Shown here piece after piece: positions 24,149 to 32,915 of a stretch of 64,000 nucleotides of DNA. Position 1 is the stretch's first letter; each line of letters begins with the position of its first letter. The translations under genes were made by a program, and so were the position numbers. The DNA comes from DASXSB01 sp036506275 (lineage in GTDB: Bacteria > Methylomirabilota > Methylomirabilia > Rokubacteriales > CSP1-6). Under the pieces are notes generated by a model. That model made no database searches. It was not told where the DNA came from and saw nothing but the letters and a program-made list of their open reading frames with translations. The DNA lies in assembly GCA_036506275.1 (NCBI GenBank), contig DASXSB010000010.1, forward strand, positions 73,359 to 137,358, given 5' to 3'.

Positions 24149-25858
24149 CTAGGGCGCGGACGCGACCGCCGCCGGAACGAGGTCCTGCGCCCGTTCCCAT
24201 TCCCGCAGCAAGCCCGCCTTCTTGACGTTGACGTCGAAGTGGTCCCACGGCATCCGCTCGTGGACAGCGCGGGCGCGCGTCGTATAGAACGCGGGATCGC
24301 CGTCCCACTCGCGCAGCGCGCGACGCCAGTCGCCGTCCAAGCGCGCTGCCAGCTCGAGGAAGTCCGCCACGCGACGGTCACCGCGCGCGAGGAGCGCCTG
24401 GAGCGCCGCCTCTCGTGGGTTTTCGTGGAGCACACGCACGTTCGACAGGCGCCGCACGCCGCGCTTCACGATCTCGAGCTTCTCCTGGAGGGCGGGCGCG
24501 CCGTCGAACGGCGCCCACTGGAACGGCGTCCACGGCTTCGGCACGAACGAGGAGATCGACACCGTCAACCGTCCGAACGGCCGCCCTTCCCCGTCGAGGG
24601 CGGACAGTCGCTCCAGCATCCGGCGCGCGAGGTCCGGAATGGCCTCCACGTCCTCGATCGTCTCCGTGGGCTGCCCGATCATGAAATACGTCTTCAGATT
24701 GGGGATGCCGTGACGCCGCACGAGGTCGCAGGCCGCGTAGAGCTGCTCGTCGGAGATGGCCTTGCGAATCACGCCGCGCAGCCGCTCCGTGCCCGCTTCC
24801 GGCGCCACCGTGAGCGTGCGGTGGCCCCCGCGCGCGATCGCCTCCACGAGCCCGTCGCTCAAGCTGTCGGCGCGCAGCGAAGAGATGGACAGCTCCATCC
24901 CCTCCTCGGACACCACCTTCAATAGGTCGCCGATCCATGGATAGTCCGACACGCAGGCGCCCACGAGGCCGATTCGCTTTTCCGCGCCCTGCGCGGCCAG
25001 CTTGCGCACGGTGTCCCGGAGAGCGTCCACGCTACGATGCCGCACGGGCCGGTACACCTGGCCCTCCAGGCAGAAGCGGCACCCGCGGCCACATCCCTTC
25101 CCCACCTCCAGGAGCGCCATGTGCCCGTACTCGGCGTTCGGCGTGCGCACGAGCGAGATCGTGTCGAAGGCGTTCACGTTCCGCAGCCGGCGCTTCGTCA
25201 CCGTCGCCGGGGCTCCCGCGCGCGCGGCCACGCTCTCCATGCAGCCGTCCGGCCCGTAGCGCACGTCGTAGAGCGCGGGCACGTAGATGCCCTCGATGGC
25301 GGAAAGCGACTCCAGGAACGAGCGCCGGTCGGCGTAGCCGTCCCGATAGGCGGCGACGAGATCGCGCACGAGCTCTTCGCCCTCGCCGACCGCGATGAAG
25401 TCCATGAAGGGCGCCATGGGCTCGGGATTCGCGAACGCGCACACGCCGCCCATGAGGACGAGCGGATCGTGCGGGCGCCGGTCCGTCGCCCGGAGCGGGA
25501 TCCCGGCCAGGGACAGGAGCGTGAGCACGTTCAGGTAATCGCCCTCGTACGTCACCGAGAAGCCGACCATGTGGAAGTCGGAGAGGGGACGGAACGACTC
25601 CAGGGAGAAAGGCGGCGTCCCGCTCCGCCGGAGCTCTTCCAGGTCCTGGGGGTCAGGCAGGAAGACGCGCTCGCAGACGACGTCGGGCATCGCGTTGAGG
25701 TGCCGGTATATGGTCTGGAACCCGAGGTTCGACATCCCGACGGCGTAGGTGTTCGGATAGATGAGGGCAACCGCGATCTTGCCGCCCCAGTCCTTCCGCA
25801 CCGTGCCCTGCTCGGCGGCGAGGAGATCCTGAGCTTTCTTCTTTATTTTCCAAGACAT
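24149..25858 (-). CDS. B12-binding-type radical SAM protein (TIGR03960-like)
   Basis: 569 residues; the ATG at 25858 (MSWKIKKKAQ) fits the family better than a GTG eight codons earlier. The N-terminal half (about 20-200) resembles a cobalamin-binding-like domain (VALIYPNTYAVGMSNLGFQT). The radical SAM domain has its cluster cysteines in GKGCGRGCRFCLEGQ, with FMIGQPTETIEDVE further on. This family is widespread and often stands next to a DUF2344 protein and RNase G, neither of which is present here. The substrate is unknown. The gene is followed closely by hemQ and moaA, suggesting one operon. Confidence 0.85.
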   Translation of the reverse strand: MSWKIKKKAQDLLAAEQGTVRKDWGGKIAVALIYPNTYAVGMSNLGFQTIYRHLNAMPDVVCERVFLPDPQDLEELRRSGTPPFSLESFRPLSDFHMVGFSVTYEGDYLNVLTLLSLAGIPLRATDRRPHDPLVLMGGVCAFANPEPMAPFMDFIAVGEGEELVRDLVAAYRDGYADRRSFLESLSAIEGIYVPALYDVRYGPDGCMESVAARAGAPATVTKRRLRNVNAFDTISLVRTPNAEYGHMALLEVGKGCGRGCRFCLEGQVYRPVRHRSVDALRDTVRKLAAQGAEKRIGLVGACVSDYPWIGDLLKVVSEEGMELSISSLRADSLSDGLVEAIARGGHRTLTVAPEAGTERLRGVIRKAISDEQLYAACDLVRRHGIPNLKTYFMIGQPTETIEDVEAIPDLARRMLERLSALDGEGRPFGRLTVSISSFVPKPWTPFQWAPFDGAPALQEKLEIVKRGVRRLSNVRVLHENPREAALQALLARGDRRVADFLELAARLDGDWRRALREWDGDPAFYTTRARAVHERMPWDHFDVNVKKAGLLREWERAQDLVPAAVASAP

Positions 25859-25878
25859 CGCGTCAGTGTACCACGCCC

Positions 25879-27273
25879 TCACCCCTTGATGACGCCGAGC
25901 GGCCGGAGGCGCGCCACCCGCGTGGAGATGCCGAAGTTGTGAACGACGTCGACGACGTCCTTCACGTCCTTGTAGGCCTCAGGCATCTCCTCGGCGAGGG
26001 CGTGACGGCCCGTCGCGCGCGCCACCACGCCCTGCGCTCGGAGCTCCCTGTCGATGTGGCGGCCGCGTGCGGCCTTCACCGCCGCCGTCCGGCTCATCAC
26101 GCGGCCGGCCCCGTGGCAGGTGCTTCCGAACGTCTCCCGCATCGCCACCTCGGTGCCGCGCAGCACGTAGGAGTAGCGGCCCATGTCCCCCGGAATCAGC
26201 ACCGGCTGCCCGGGAAATGCGCGGGTGGCGCCTTTTCTGTGCACGAGGAGCCGGCGTCGGCGACCGTCGACCTCGTACTCCTCTTCCTTGGCGATGTTGT
26301 GGGCGACGTCGTAGACCGTCGCCACTTCCTCCGGGCGCACGCCGAGGACTTCCTCCAGGACGCGCCGGGTCACCGCGGCCAGGAGCTGGCGGTTGGCGAA
26401 GGCGAAGTTAGCGGCGGCGCGCATCCCACCCAGGTACGCTCGCCCCTCCGGCGAACCAACGGGGGCGCACGCGAGCTGGCGGTCGGGAACGCTGAGGCCG
26501 TAGCGTGCGAGCGCCGACTCCGCCACGCGCAGGAAATCGGTGCACACCTGGTGACCGAGCCCGCGCGATCCGGTGTGGATCATCACCGTCACGCACCCGG
26601 CCTGGATGCCGAAGGCATCCGCGGTGGCGTGATCGAAAACCTCGTCGACGGTCTGGACCTCCAGAAAGTGGTTGCCCGACCCCAGCGAACCGAGCTGCCG
26701 CATACCGCGCTCGAGAGCCTGGCTGGAGAGGCTGTCGGGGACCGCGCCCGGAATCACGCCTCCCGACTCCAGCCGCTGGAGATCGTCGGCGCGGCCGTGA
26801 CCGCGGTCCACGGCCCACGCCGCGCCCCGCACGAGGACGTCGCGCAGATCGCGCGCGCTCACGCTGACGGCTCCGCGCGAGCCGACGCCGGTCGGGATCG
26901 CGTCGTAGAGCGCGTCCACGAGGCGAGGCAGTCGTGTGTCGAGATCCCGGGCTGGCAGCCGCGTGGCGAGGAGGCGTACCCCGCAGTTGATGTCGAAGCC
27001 GATCGCCCCCGGGCTCACGGTGCCGTGGTCGGCGTCCGTCGCCACCACCCCGCCCACGGGGAGCCCGTATCCCTGGTGGATGTCCGGCATGGCGAGGGCC
27101 GCCTTCACGATTCCGGGGAGCGTGGCGCCGTTGGCGAGCTGCTCGAGCGCGGCTTCGCGCTGGATGTGCGCCACGATGCGCTCGTCGGCGACGACGAGCG
27201 CCGGCACCCGCATCCCCGGCCGCGCGTCGGCGGGGATGCGCCACAGGTAGGGACCGAGCCGCTCCAGCCTCAT
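25879..27273 (-). CDS. rtcB: RNA-splicing ligase RtcB
   Basis: 464 residues. RtcB joins 2',3'-cyclic phosphate or 3'-phosphate RNA ends to 5'-OH ends using GTP and Mn. The metal and guanylate motifs are visible: PDIHQGYGLPVGGV near 63, the metal Cys in GFDINCGVRL, GSGNHFLEVQ, HTGSRGLGHQ, and the guanylylated-His region STCHGAGRVMSR. No rtcA cyclase or archease gene is adjacent. It lies 20 bases upstream of the radical SAM gene and is probably co-transcribed with it. RNA or tRNA repair is the likely role. Confidence 0.95.
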   Translation of the reverse strand: MRLERLGPYLWRIPADARPGMRVPALVVADERIVAHIQREAALEQLANGATLPGIVKAALAMPDIHQGYGLPVGGVVATDADHGTVSPGAIGFDINCGVRLLATRLPARDLDTRLPRLVDALYDAIPTGVGSRGAVSVSARDLRDVLVRGAAWAVDRGHGRADDLQRLESGGVIPGAVPDSLSSQALERGMRQLGSLGSGNHFLEVQTVDEVFDHATADAFGIQAGCVTVMIHTGSRGLGHQVCTDFLRVAESALARYGLSVPDRQLACAPVGSPEGRAYLGGMRAAANFAFANRQLLAAVTRRVLEEVLGVRPEEVATVYDVAHNIAKEEEYEVDGRRRRLLVHRKGATRAFPGQPVLIPGDMGRYSYVLRGTEVAMRETFGSTCHGAGRVMSRTAAVKAARGRHIDRELRAQGVVARATGRHALAEEMPEAYKDVKDVVDVVHNFGISTRVARLRPLGVIKG

Positions 27274-27334
27274 GGTTCGAATTGTAACGAACGCGTCACC
27301 GACGGCGCGGACGCCGAGCGAGCGCGCGCGGTCT

Positions 27335-28123
27335 TCAGGCGGCGGGGACGGTGGCGCGGCGGCGCGAGATCAGCGTGAGGGCGACGACGGCGATGGCGAT
27401 GCCGACGAGGCTGGCGACTTGCGGGATGCGGACCGCCCCCAGCCAGAAGCTGTCCAGGCGCAGGGCCTCGATCGCGAAGCGTCCTACCGAGTAGAGCGCG
27501 ACGTACACGAAGAAGAGGGCGCCGGGGCGATGGCGGAGCGCGGGGCGGAACCACACCACGAGCGCGAGGAAGACCGCGAAGTCCCACAGCGACTCGTAGA
27601 GGAACGTGGGATGGAAGAACTCGAACTGCGTGAATCCGGGCGGCCGGTGCGGCGGTGAGATGTAGAGCTTCCACGGCAGGTCCGTCGGCCGTCCGAACGC
27701 TTCCTCGTTGAAGAAATTCCCCCAGCGCCCGATCGCCTGTCCGATGGCGATGCTGGGGGCGGCCACGTCGAGCGCGCGCAGCACGGGAATGCGCCAGCGC
27801 GCGGCGAGCCACACTCCCACCAGCGGTCCCACGATGAGCCCGCCGTGGATGGCGAGCCCGCCCTCCCACACTGCGATGATCTTCGACGGGTATTGGCCGT
27901 AGTAGTCCCAGTTGAAGACGACCTCGTAGAGGCGGGCGCCCACGAGCCCGGCGAGAATGGCCCACTGCGCGGCGCTGATGAGGTCGTCGGCGGGAAGCCC
28001 TTCCTTGCGCGCCTGGCGGTGCGCGAGCCACAACCCCACCACGATCGAGAGCGCCATGAGAATGCCGTACCACCGGATGACGATGGGGCCGAGCTGGAAG
28101 GCAATCGCGCCGGGAGACGCCAT
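27335..28123 (-). CDS. lgt: Prolipoprotein diacylglyceryl transferase
   Basis: 262 residues from the ATG at 28123 (MASPGAIAFQLGPIVIRWYG); a 41-codon upstream extension crosses into the divergent gene and is not family-like. Lgt moves diacylglycerol from phosphatidylglycerol to the lipobox cysteine of prolipoproteins in the inner membrane. About seven membrane helices are visible and the Lgt signature appears as IGRWGNFFNEEAFG. It ends 61 bases before rtcB. Possible clients in this window are the YbgF-like lipoprotein and perhaps ActB. Confidence 0.95.
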   Translation of the reverse strand: MASPGAIAFQLGPIVIRWYGILMALSIVVGLWLAHRQARKEGLPADDLISAAQWAILAGLVGARLYEVVFNWDYYGQYPSKIIAVWEGGLAIHGGLIVGPLVGVWLAARWRIPVLRALDVAAPSIAIGQAIGRWGNFFNEEAFGRPTDLPWKLYISPPHRPPGFTQFEFFHPTFLYESLWDFAVFLALVVWFRPALRHRPGALFFVYVALYSVGRFAIEALRLDSFWLGAVRIPQVASLVGIAIAVVALTLISRRRATVPAA

Positions 28124-28166
28124 GACTGACGTAAGATAGCCCCTTGCCGGCACTTCTTCCAAGCGA

Positions 28167-28814
28167 ATGACGGGAAAACGAGTTCGGCCGCGCCTGCTGC
28201 TCGCTGTCGGCCTCGCCCTCGCCATCGTCACCGCCATCGGCGTCACCGCTCCGTGTCTGGGACTGTTTCTCGTGGTCGCCGACCGCCTCCAGCCGAGCGA
28301 CGCGATCTTCGTGCTCGACGGTGGAACGCCCGCACGCGAGCTGGAGGCGGCCGCTCTCTATCATCGGCGTCTCGCTCCTCGCGTCATGATCGCCCTTCCC
28401 CGCGAGGCGCTCGCCGGCGTGACGCGGAAACTGGCCGGCGAGCGCACCTCCCAGGAGCATTCGGCGTGGGTGCTGGCGCACGTGCACGTGCCGGAGAAGG
28501 CCATCGTGCGGCTGACGACGATCGTGGAGAATACGGAAGAGGAGCTACGGGCGGATTACACGTACGCGCGGACGGCGGGCTTCCGGCGCATCATCATCGT
28601 GACGGCGCCCTATCACACGCGTCGCGTGCGTCTGATGTGGGACCGACACTACGAGCGCGACGTGAGCGCGCTCGTGCATCCCACCCCCTACGAAGACTTC
28701 GACCCCGCGCGGTGGTGGCGTTCCCGCCGCGCGCTCGAAGCCACCGCGCACGAGATGTTCGGCATGGCGAACTACTTCCTCGGAAGTCCGCTGCCGACGT
28801 ACGACCGCCGCTGA
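28167..28814 (+). CDS. YdcF/SanA-like DUF218 membrane-anchored protein
   Basis: 215 residues with one N-terminal membrane segment (about 9-38, LLLAVGLALAIVTAIGVTAP) and an outward soluble domain. That domain has the DUF218 pattern: SDAIFVLDGGTPARELEAA near 43-61, then STTxE-like IVENTEEELRADYTYAR, then IVTAPYHTRRVRLMWDR. Family members are linked to cell-envelope integrity (SanA, ElyC, YdcF), with no settled enzyme activity. It is one of only three plus-strand genes here and is divergent from lgt. The ATG at 28167 has a weak ribosome site. Confidence 0.75.
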   Translation: MTGKRVRPRLLLAVGLALAIVTAIGVTAPCLGLFLVVADRLQPSDAIFVLDGGTPARELEAAALYHRRLAPRVMIALPREALAGVTRKLAGERTSQEHSAWVLAHVHVPEKAIVRLTTIVENTEEELRADYTYARTAGFRRIIIVTAPYHTRRVRLMWDRHYERDVSALVHPTPYEDFDPARWWRSRRALEATAHEMFGMANYFLGSPLPTYDRR

Positions 28815-28818
28815 TCGA

Positions 28819-29043
28819 TCACGCAGTGCGCGACACCACTTCTTTCCGGAGTGACTTGCCCTCGGCGAGCCAGCACAGCGCGTGGACGATGCTCTCGTCC
28901 TGCTGCACGGCGCCCACCCGCGGCCGCACCGGCTTCTTGCACACGGCGCACGTCACTGGTTCTTCGTTGACCACGTACTGCCACGTCCGGTTGGTGAATC
29001 GGAGGTTGGCCATGACGTTCCGGCAGTGCAACCGCGACGCCAC
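28819..29043 (-). CDS. Small Cys/His protein, unrecognised
   Basis: 74 residues (or 64 from an internal ATG at 29013, MANLRFTNRT). A CAVC pair near residue 32 and a later HALC pair could bind one zinc ion in a short knuckle: VTCAVCKKPVRPRVG and SIVHALCWLAEGKS. The basic residues and small size would suit a nucleic-acid-binding or zinc-ribbon protein. No ribosome site stands out, so the start is unsure. It ends four bases from the convergent YdcF-like gene and lies downstream of three tRNA genes. I do not recognise its family; it may be real but has no known function. Confidence 0.5.
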   Translation of the reverse strand: MASRLHCRNVMANLRFTNRTWQYVVNEEPVTCAVCKKPVRPRVGAVQQDESIVHALCWLAEGKSLRKEVVSRTA

Positions 29044-29206
29044 GGCGGACCGGCTGTTGCTGCCTGCACTTGCGCGAGGGGTCTGCCACGAACCGTCACC
29101 GCGAGTGTCGGGGTGACTCTCTGTCTCGGTGTGATCGCAAACTATCCAGCGAAGATCGTTATCGAAACGCCGACGTGCGGAACGAAAAGACCGCGGCGAG
29201 CGTTAA

Positions 29207-29280
29207 TGCTGGTGGAGGGATTCGAACCCCCACTGGGCCGATTTTAAGTCGGCTGCCTCTGCCGATTGGGCTACACCAGC
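29207..29280 (-). tRNA. tRNA-Leu (anticodon UAA), short variable arm
   Basis: A cloverleaf can be drawn: acceptor GCTGGTG/CACCAGC, a three-base-pair D stem (GCC/GGC) with a GG-containing loop, anticodon stem GCCGA/TCGGC around CTTAAAA (anticodon TAA), a variable region of only five bases, T stem GGGGG/CCCTC with TTCGAAT, and discriminator A73. CCA is not encoded. Anticodon and A73 say leucine, and the D arm is of the type seen in leucine tRNAs. The usual long variable arm is missing, which is abnormal for bacterial tRNA-Leu. Confidence 0.85.
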
Positions 29281-29451
29281 GTGTGATCCGCGGGCGAAAG
29301 CGATTGCATCTCGCCGCTCATCGAGGGCACGACTCCGCGGAGCGATCGCGCGGCGTCGCGCCCCTTTTGCAGTTCGCGGGCGCCGGCGATGACGTCGTCG
29401 GAAACTCGCGCATCGATCGCGCGGCGAAGAACGGACACGATAAAAGGGTGG

Positions 29452-29524
29452 AGGCGGCGGCCGGATTCGAACCGGCGCATAACGGATTTGCAGTCCGCTC
29501 CCTTAACCACTTGGGTACGCCGCC
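29452..29524 (-). tRNA. tRNA-Cys (anticodon GCA)
   Basis: Acceptor GGCGGCG/CGCCGCC, anticodon loop CTGCAAA with GCA, T loop TTCGAAT and discriminator U73, as expected for cysteine. CCA is not encoded. It is the middle gene of a Gly-Cys-Leu series. Confidence 0.95.
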
Positions 29525-29554
29525 ATCGTCGGCGCGAGCACCGGGGAGATTTGG

Positions 29555-29626
<72 letters not shown>

Positions 29627-29678
29627 TCGCGCGATCCCGTGCGACAGCGCCACATGATACCACGCCGCTCGCGAGCGC

Positions 29679-30677
29679 TCATGCCGTGCCCGCGCGCAGC
29701 GCGGCCGCCGCTTCCTCGGGCGGAACGGGATTGATGAAGAAACCGCTGCCCCACTCGAAGCCGGCCACCTTCGTGAGCTTCGGGATCACCTCCAGGTGCC
29801 AGTGGAAGTGATCGAGGGCGCCGTCGTGGAGCGGCGCCGTGTGCAACATGAAATTGAAGGGCGGGTCCTTGAGCACGCGATTCATCCGGCGCAGGAAATC
29901 CCCCAGGTGGTCGGCGAGACCGCGGAGCTCGTCCACGTCGCTCTCCTCGAAGGCGGAGCGGTGACGGGTGGGGAGGATCCACGTTTCGCACGGAAAGCGC
30001 GGGGCGAAAGGGGCGAGGGCCACGAAGCCGTTCGATTCGTTGATGACCCGTCGCCCCGCGCGCCGCTCCTGTCGGATGATGTCGCACCAGACGCAGCGCT
30101 CCTTCATTTCGTAGTACTGGGCGGAGCCCGCCAGTTCCTCCGTCACCATGATGGGAATGATGGGGGTGGCGATGAGCTGCGAGTGCGGATGCTCGAGCGA
30201 CGCTCCCGCCGCCTCCCCGTGATTCTTGAAGACCAGGATGTACTGCAGGCGCGGGTCCTTCTTGAGATCGAGCACGCGCTCTCGAAACGCCAGCAGGACG
30301 TCGGCCACCGCGTCGGGCGGAAGCGTGGCCAGAGATGCGTTGTGGTCCGGTGTCTCGATGACGACTTCGTGAGCGCCGACGCCGTTCATGCGGTCGAAGA
30401 GTCCTTCCCCCGTGGGCTCGAGCTCGCCTTCCACGCGCAGCGCGGGAAACTTGTTCGGCACCACGCGAAAGGTCCAGCCCGCGCTGTTGGCGGGCGAGCC
30501 CGCGCGCCGCCCGGCGAGGATCTCCGGCGGGGTCTTGTCCTCGCTGCCCCCGCAGAACACGCAGTTGGAGGCGCGCGGCTGCACCTGCTCCGGCACGAAG
30601 TCGGAGGGGCGACGTCCGCGCTCCGTCGAGATGATCACCCAGCGGCCCACCACCGGGTCCTTCCTGAGCTCAGGCAT
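29679..30677 (-). CDS. galT: Galactose-1-phosphate uridylyltransferase
   Basis: 332 residues from the ATG at 30677 (MPELRKDPVVGRWVIIS), eight bases inside the end of gpsA; longer frames are gpsA shadow. GalT exchanges UMP between UDP-glucose and galactose-1-phosphate through a uridylyl-His intermediate. The active-site HPHSQ lies in EHPHSQLIATP and the zinc-type CVFC pair near 40-45. A second conserved His region appears in DHFHWHLEVIP. As galT stands alone without galK or galE, it might serve another sugar-1-phosphate in this organism. It closes a long co-directional run, just before the tRNA genes. Confidence 0.92.
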   Translation of the reverse strand: MPELRKDPVVGRWVIISTERGRRPSDFVPEQVQPRASNCVFCGGSEDKTPPEILAGRRAGSPANSAGWTFRVVPNKFPALRVEGELEPTGEGLFDRMNGVGAHEVVIETPDHNASLATLPPDAVADVLLAFRERVLDLKKDPRLQYILVFKNHGEAAGASLEHPHSQLIATPIIPIMVTEELAGSAQYYEMKERCVWCDIIRQERRAGRRVINESNGFVALAPFAPRFPCETWILPTRHRSAFEESDVDELRGLADHLGDFLRRMNRVLKDPPFNFMLHTAPLHDGALDHFHWHLEVIPKLTKVAGFEWGSGFFINPVPPEEAAAALRAGTA

Positions 30678-31719
30678 TCCCGCTCCCCTGCCCGCGGGCG
30701 CCCATGGCAGCGGCGGGAAGGTCCTCACGAGTGGCGGCGCGACCGAGCAGCGCGTCCAACGCCTCCGCGGGTGACTTGCCGTCGAACAGCACCGCGCCCA
30801 CCTCCTCGCAGATCGGGAGCCTCACCCGGTGACGCTGGGCGAGGGCGAGGGCGGAGCGGACCGTACGCACGCCCTCCGCGATCATGCGCGTGCCGCCCTC
30901 CGCGACGGCGAGCGGCGTGCCGCGGCCGAGCGCGACGCCGAGCGCGCGATTGCGGGAAAGACCGCCAGTGCACGTCAGCACGAGGTCACCGACGCCGGCG
31001 AGACCGGCCAGCGTCGCCGGCGCCGCGCCGAGGGCGACGGCAAGGCGCGTGACCTCGGCGAGGCCGCGCGTGATCAGCCCCGCGCGGCTGTTCTCGCCGA
31101 GACCGAGGCCGTCCGCGAGACCGGTGGCGAGCGCGACCACGTTCTTGAGGGCGCCGCCGATTTCCACGCCGACCACGTCCCGGTTCGTGTAGAGCCGGAA
31201 CTCGCGCGATCCGAGCGCCGTCTGCAGCCGGGCGGCGAGCGCGTCGTCTTCGGACGCCACCACGCACGCGGTGGGCTGCCCGAGCGCCACCTCGCGCGCG
31301 AACGTGGGGCCGGAAAGCGCCGCCACCGGCCGCCCGGGAAAGCGCGACGCCAGGAGCTCGGTCATCCGCTGCAAGCGCTCGGGATCGAGTCCCTTGGTCG
31401 CGGACACGAGCGCGGCCCGGCGGGGAACACCGCGTGCCCGTTCCAGCGTCGCCGCCACGAATTCCGACGGCACCGCCACCACCACGAAGGCGGCGCCCTC
31501 GAGCGCGCGCTCGAGGTCATCGGTCGCCATCACCCCGGGCGCGATCTCGATGTCGGTCAGGTACCAGGGATTGCGGCCGGTGGCGGCGATGGCGCGCGCA
31601 ACGTCGGGCGAGCGCGCCCACAGCCGCACGGACAGGCCGACGCGCGCGCACTGCACGGCGAGCGCGGTGCCCCAGCTCCCGGCGCCGATGATCGCGACCG
31701 TCTCGGGCGCTTGCTTCAT
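30670..31719 (-). CDS. gpsA: Glycerol-3-phosphate dehydrogenase [NAD(P)+]
   Basis: 349 residues; the ATG at 31719 overlaps the plsY stop (ATGA). It reduces dihydroxyacetone phosphate to sn-glycerol-3-phosphate for phospholipid synthesis. The Rossmann motif is AIIGAGSWGTALA at the start. SATKGLDPER, LSGPTFAREVA and the catalytic Lys region EIGGALKNVVALATG follow in the usual order, then an NSRAGLITRGLAE helix. It works directly before PlsY, which uses its product, and the two genes are coupled. Confidence 0.96.
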   Translation of the reverse strand: MKQAPETVAIIGAGSWGTALAVQCARVGLSVRLWARSPDVARAIAATGRNPWYLTDIEIAPGVMATDDLERALEGAAFVVVAVPSEFVAATLERARGVPRRAALVSATKGLDPERLQRMTELLASRFPGRPVAALSGPTFAREVALGQPTACVVASEDDALAARLQTALGSREFRLYTNRDVVGVEIGGALKNVVALATGLADGLGLGENSRAGLITRGLAEVTRLAVALGAAPATLAGLAGVGDLVLTCTGGLSRNRALGVALGRGTPLAVAEGGTRMIAEGVRTVRSALALAQRHRVRLPICEEVGAVLFDGKSPAEALDALLGRAATREDLPAAAMGARGQGSGNA

Positions 31720-32315
31720 GCGGGGCGTTGACCGAGGCGCCGCTCGCTGCCGGCGAGCAGACGCGCGATGTTCTCGTGGTGACGAGCCACCACGATCACC
31801 GCCACCGCCGCCGCTGCCAGCACGGACGCACCGGGATAGCGCGCGAGCAACAGCGCCGCCACCGGCACGCAGAGCGCGGCCACGAGGGAGCCGAGCGAGA
31901 CGTAGCGCCAGACCACCGTCACCGCGATCCACACGACCGCCGCCGGCAGGGTGGCGAGCGGCACGAGACGCAAGAGGGCGCCGAAGCCCGTCGCCACGCC
32001 CTTGCCGCCGCGGAAGCCGAGGAACACCGACCAGCAGTTTCCGATCACCGCCGCCACCGCCGACAACGCCGTCACGCCGGTATCGCCGCCGGACAGCAAC
32101 GCGCCCAGCGCCACCGCGCTCCATCCCTTCACGATGTCGCCCAGCAGCGTGAGGACGGCGGGCACGCGCCCGGCGGTGCGAAGGACGTTGGTGGCCCCGA
32201 TGTTGCCGCTTCCGCGGCGCCGGATGTCGCCGATCCCGAAGGCGCGTCCGACGAGATAACCGATGGGCACGGCGCCCACGAGGTAGGCGGCGCCGAGGGC
32301 GAGCGCCGCCGTCAC
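31716..32315 (-). CDS. plsY: Acyl-phosphate:glycerol-3-phosphate acyltransferase
   Basis: A 199-residue inner-membrane protein with about five or six membrane helices. Typical PlsY motifs are present: SGNIGATNVLRT near 36-47, FLGFRGGKGVATGFG near 98-112, and a final HHENIARLLAGSE. It makes lysophosphatidate from glycerol-3-phosphate and acyl-phosphate. It overlaps pgsA upstream and gpsA downstream by four bases each, so three phospholipid genes form a coupled set. Confidence 0.96.
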   Translation of the reverse strand: MTAALALGAAYLVGAVPIGYLVGRAFGIGDIRRRGSGNIGATNVLRTAGRVPAVLTLLGDIVKGWSAVALGALLSGGDTGVTALSAVAAVIGNCWSVFLGFRGGKGVATGFGALLRLVPLATLPAAVVWIAVTVVWRYVSLGSLVAALCVPVAALLLARYPGASVLAAAAVAVIVVARHHENIARLLAGSERRLGQRPA

Positions 32316-32881
32316 GACCAGCGGTCTTCCTCCGGAACGATGGCGCGATAGTCCGCCTTACGGAAGAAGCGGTAGAAGTAGTCGACCGCGGACACGATGG
32401 TGAGGGCGAGGGCCACCCACAGCACGCCGGTGGCGGCCAGGTGGAAGGGCGGCGACCCGAAGCCCTTCTCGACGATCAGCATCGTCACCGCGAAGTACTG
32501 GCTCACGGTCTTCCACTTCGCGAGCCGGGAGGCGGGCACGATCACGCCCACGCCCGCCGCCACCGCCCGCAATCCCGTCACCGCGAGCTCCCGCCCGATG
32601 ATGACGACCACGATCCACGCCGCGATCTTGTCGATGGTGAGGAGCGACACCAGCGCCGCCGCCACCAGCAGCTTGTCCGCGATGGGATCGAGCAGCGTGC
32701 CGAGCGTCGTCACCTGGTTGCGGCGGCGGGCGAGCAGCCCGTCCAGCCAGTCCGTCACGGAGGCGAGGATGAAGATGGCGGCCGCGATGAGAGCGTGCAC
32801 CCGTGACGAGGAGATGAGGAAGAGGATCAGGAAGGGCGCGGCCACGATGCGCGTGATGGTGAGGCCGATGGGAAGGTTCAC
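32312..32881 (-). CDS. pgsA: CDP-diacylglycerol-glycerol-3-phosphate 3-phosphatidyltransferase
   Basis: 189 residues from a GTG at 32881 (VNLPIGLTITRIVAAP), preceded by GGCGGGGTG; a longer frame overlaps comB and is not family-like. PgsA makes phosphatidylglycerophosphate in the inner membrane. The CDP-alcohol phosphatidyltransferase motif is complete: DWLDGLLAR, then GTLLDPIADK. Several membrane helices surround it. It overlaps plsY by four bases and starts 34 bases after comB. In many bacteria pgsA lies next to a tRNA-Gly/Cys/Leu group; here that group is about 3 kb away in the same direction. Confidence 0.94.
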   Translation of the reverse strand: MNLPIGLTITRIVAAPFLILFLISSSRVHALIAAAIFILASVTDWLDGLLARRRNQVTTLGTLLDPIADKLLVAAALVSLLTIDKIAAWIVVVIIGRELAVTGLRAVAAGVGVIVPASRLAKWKTVSQYFAVTMLIVEKGFGSPPFHLAATGVLWVALALTIVSAVDYFYRFFRKADYRAIVPEEDRWS

Positions 32882-32915
32882 GCCGACACCCCGCCGGGAG
32901 GGATTCGTGGCGGCA

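Noticed and set aside
29207..29280. The UAA-anticodon tRNA as a stop-codon suppressor
   Set aside because: A UAA anticodon reads UUA (leucine), not a stop codon. The odd point is its short arm only.
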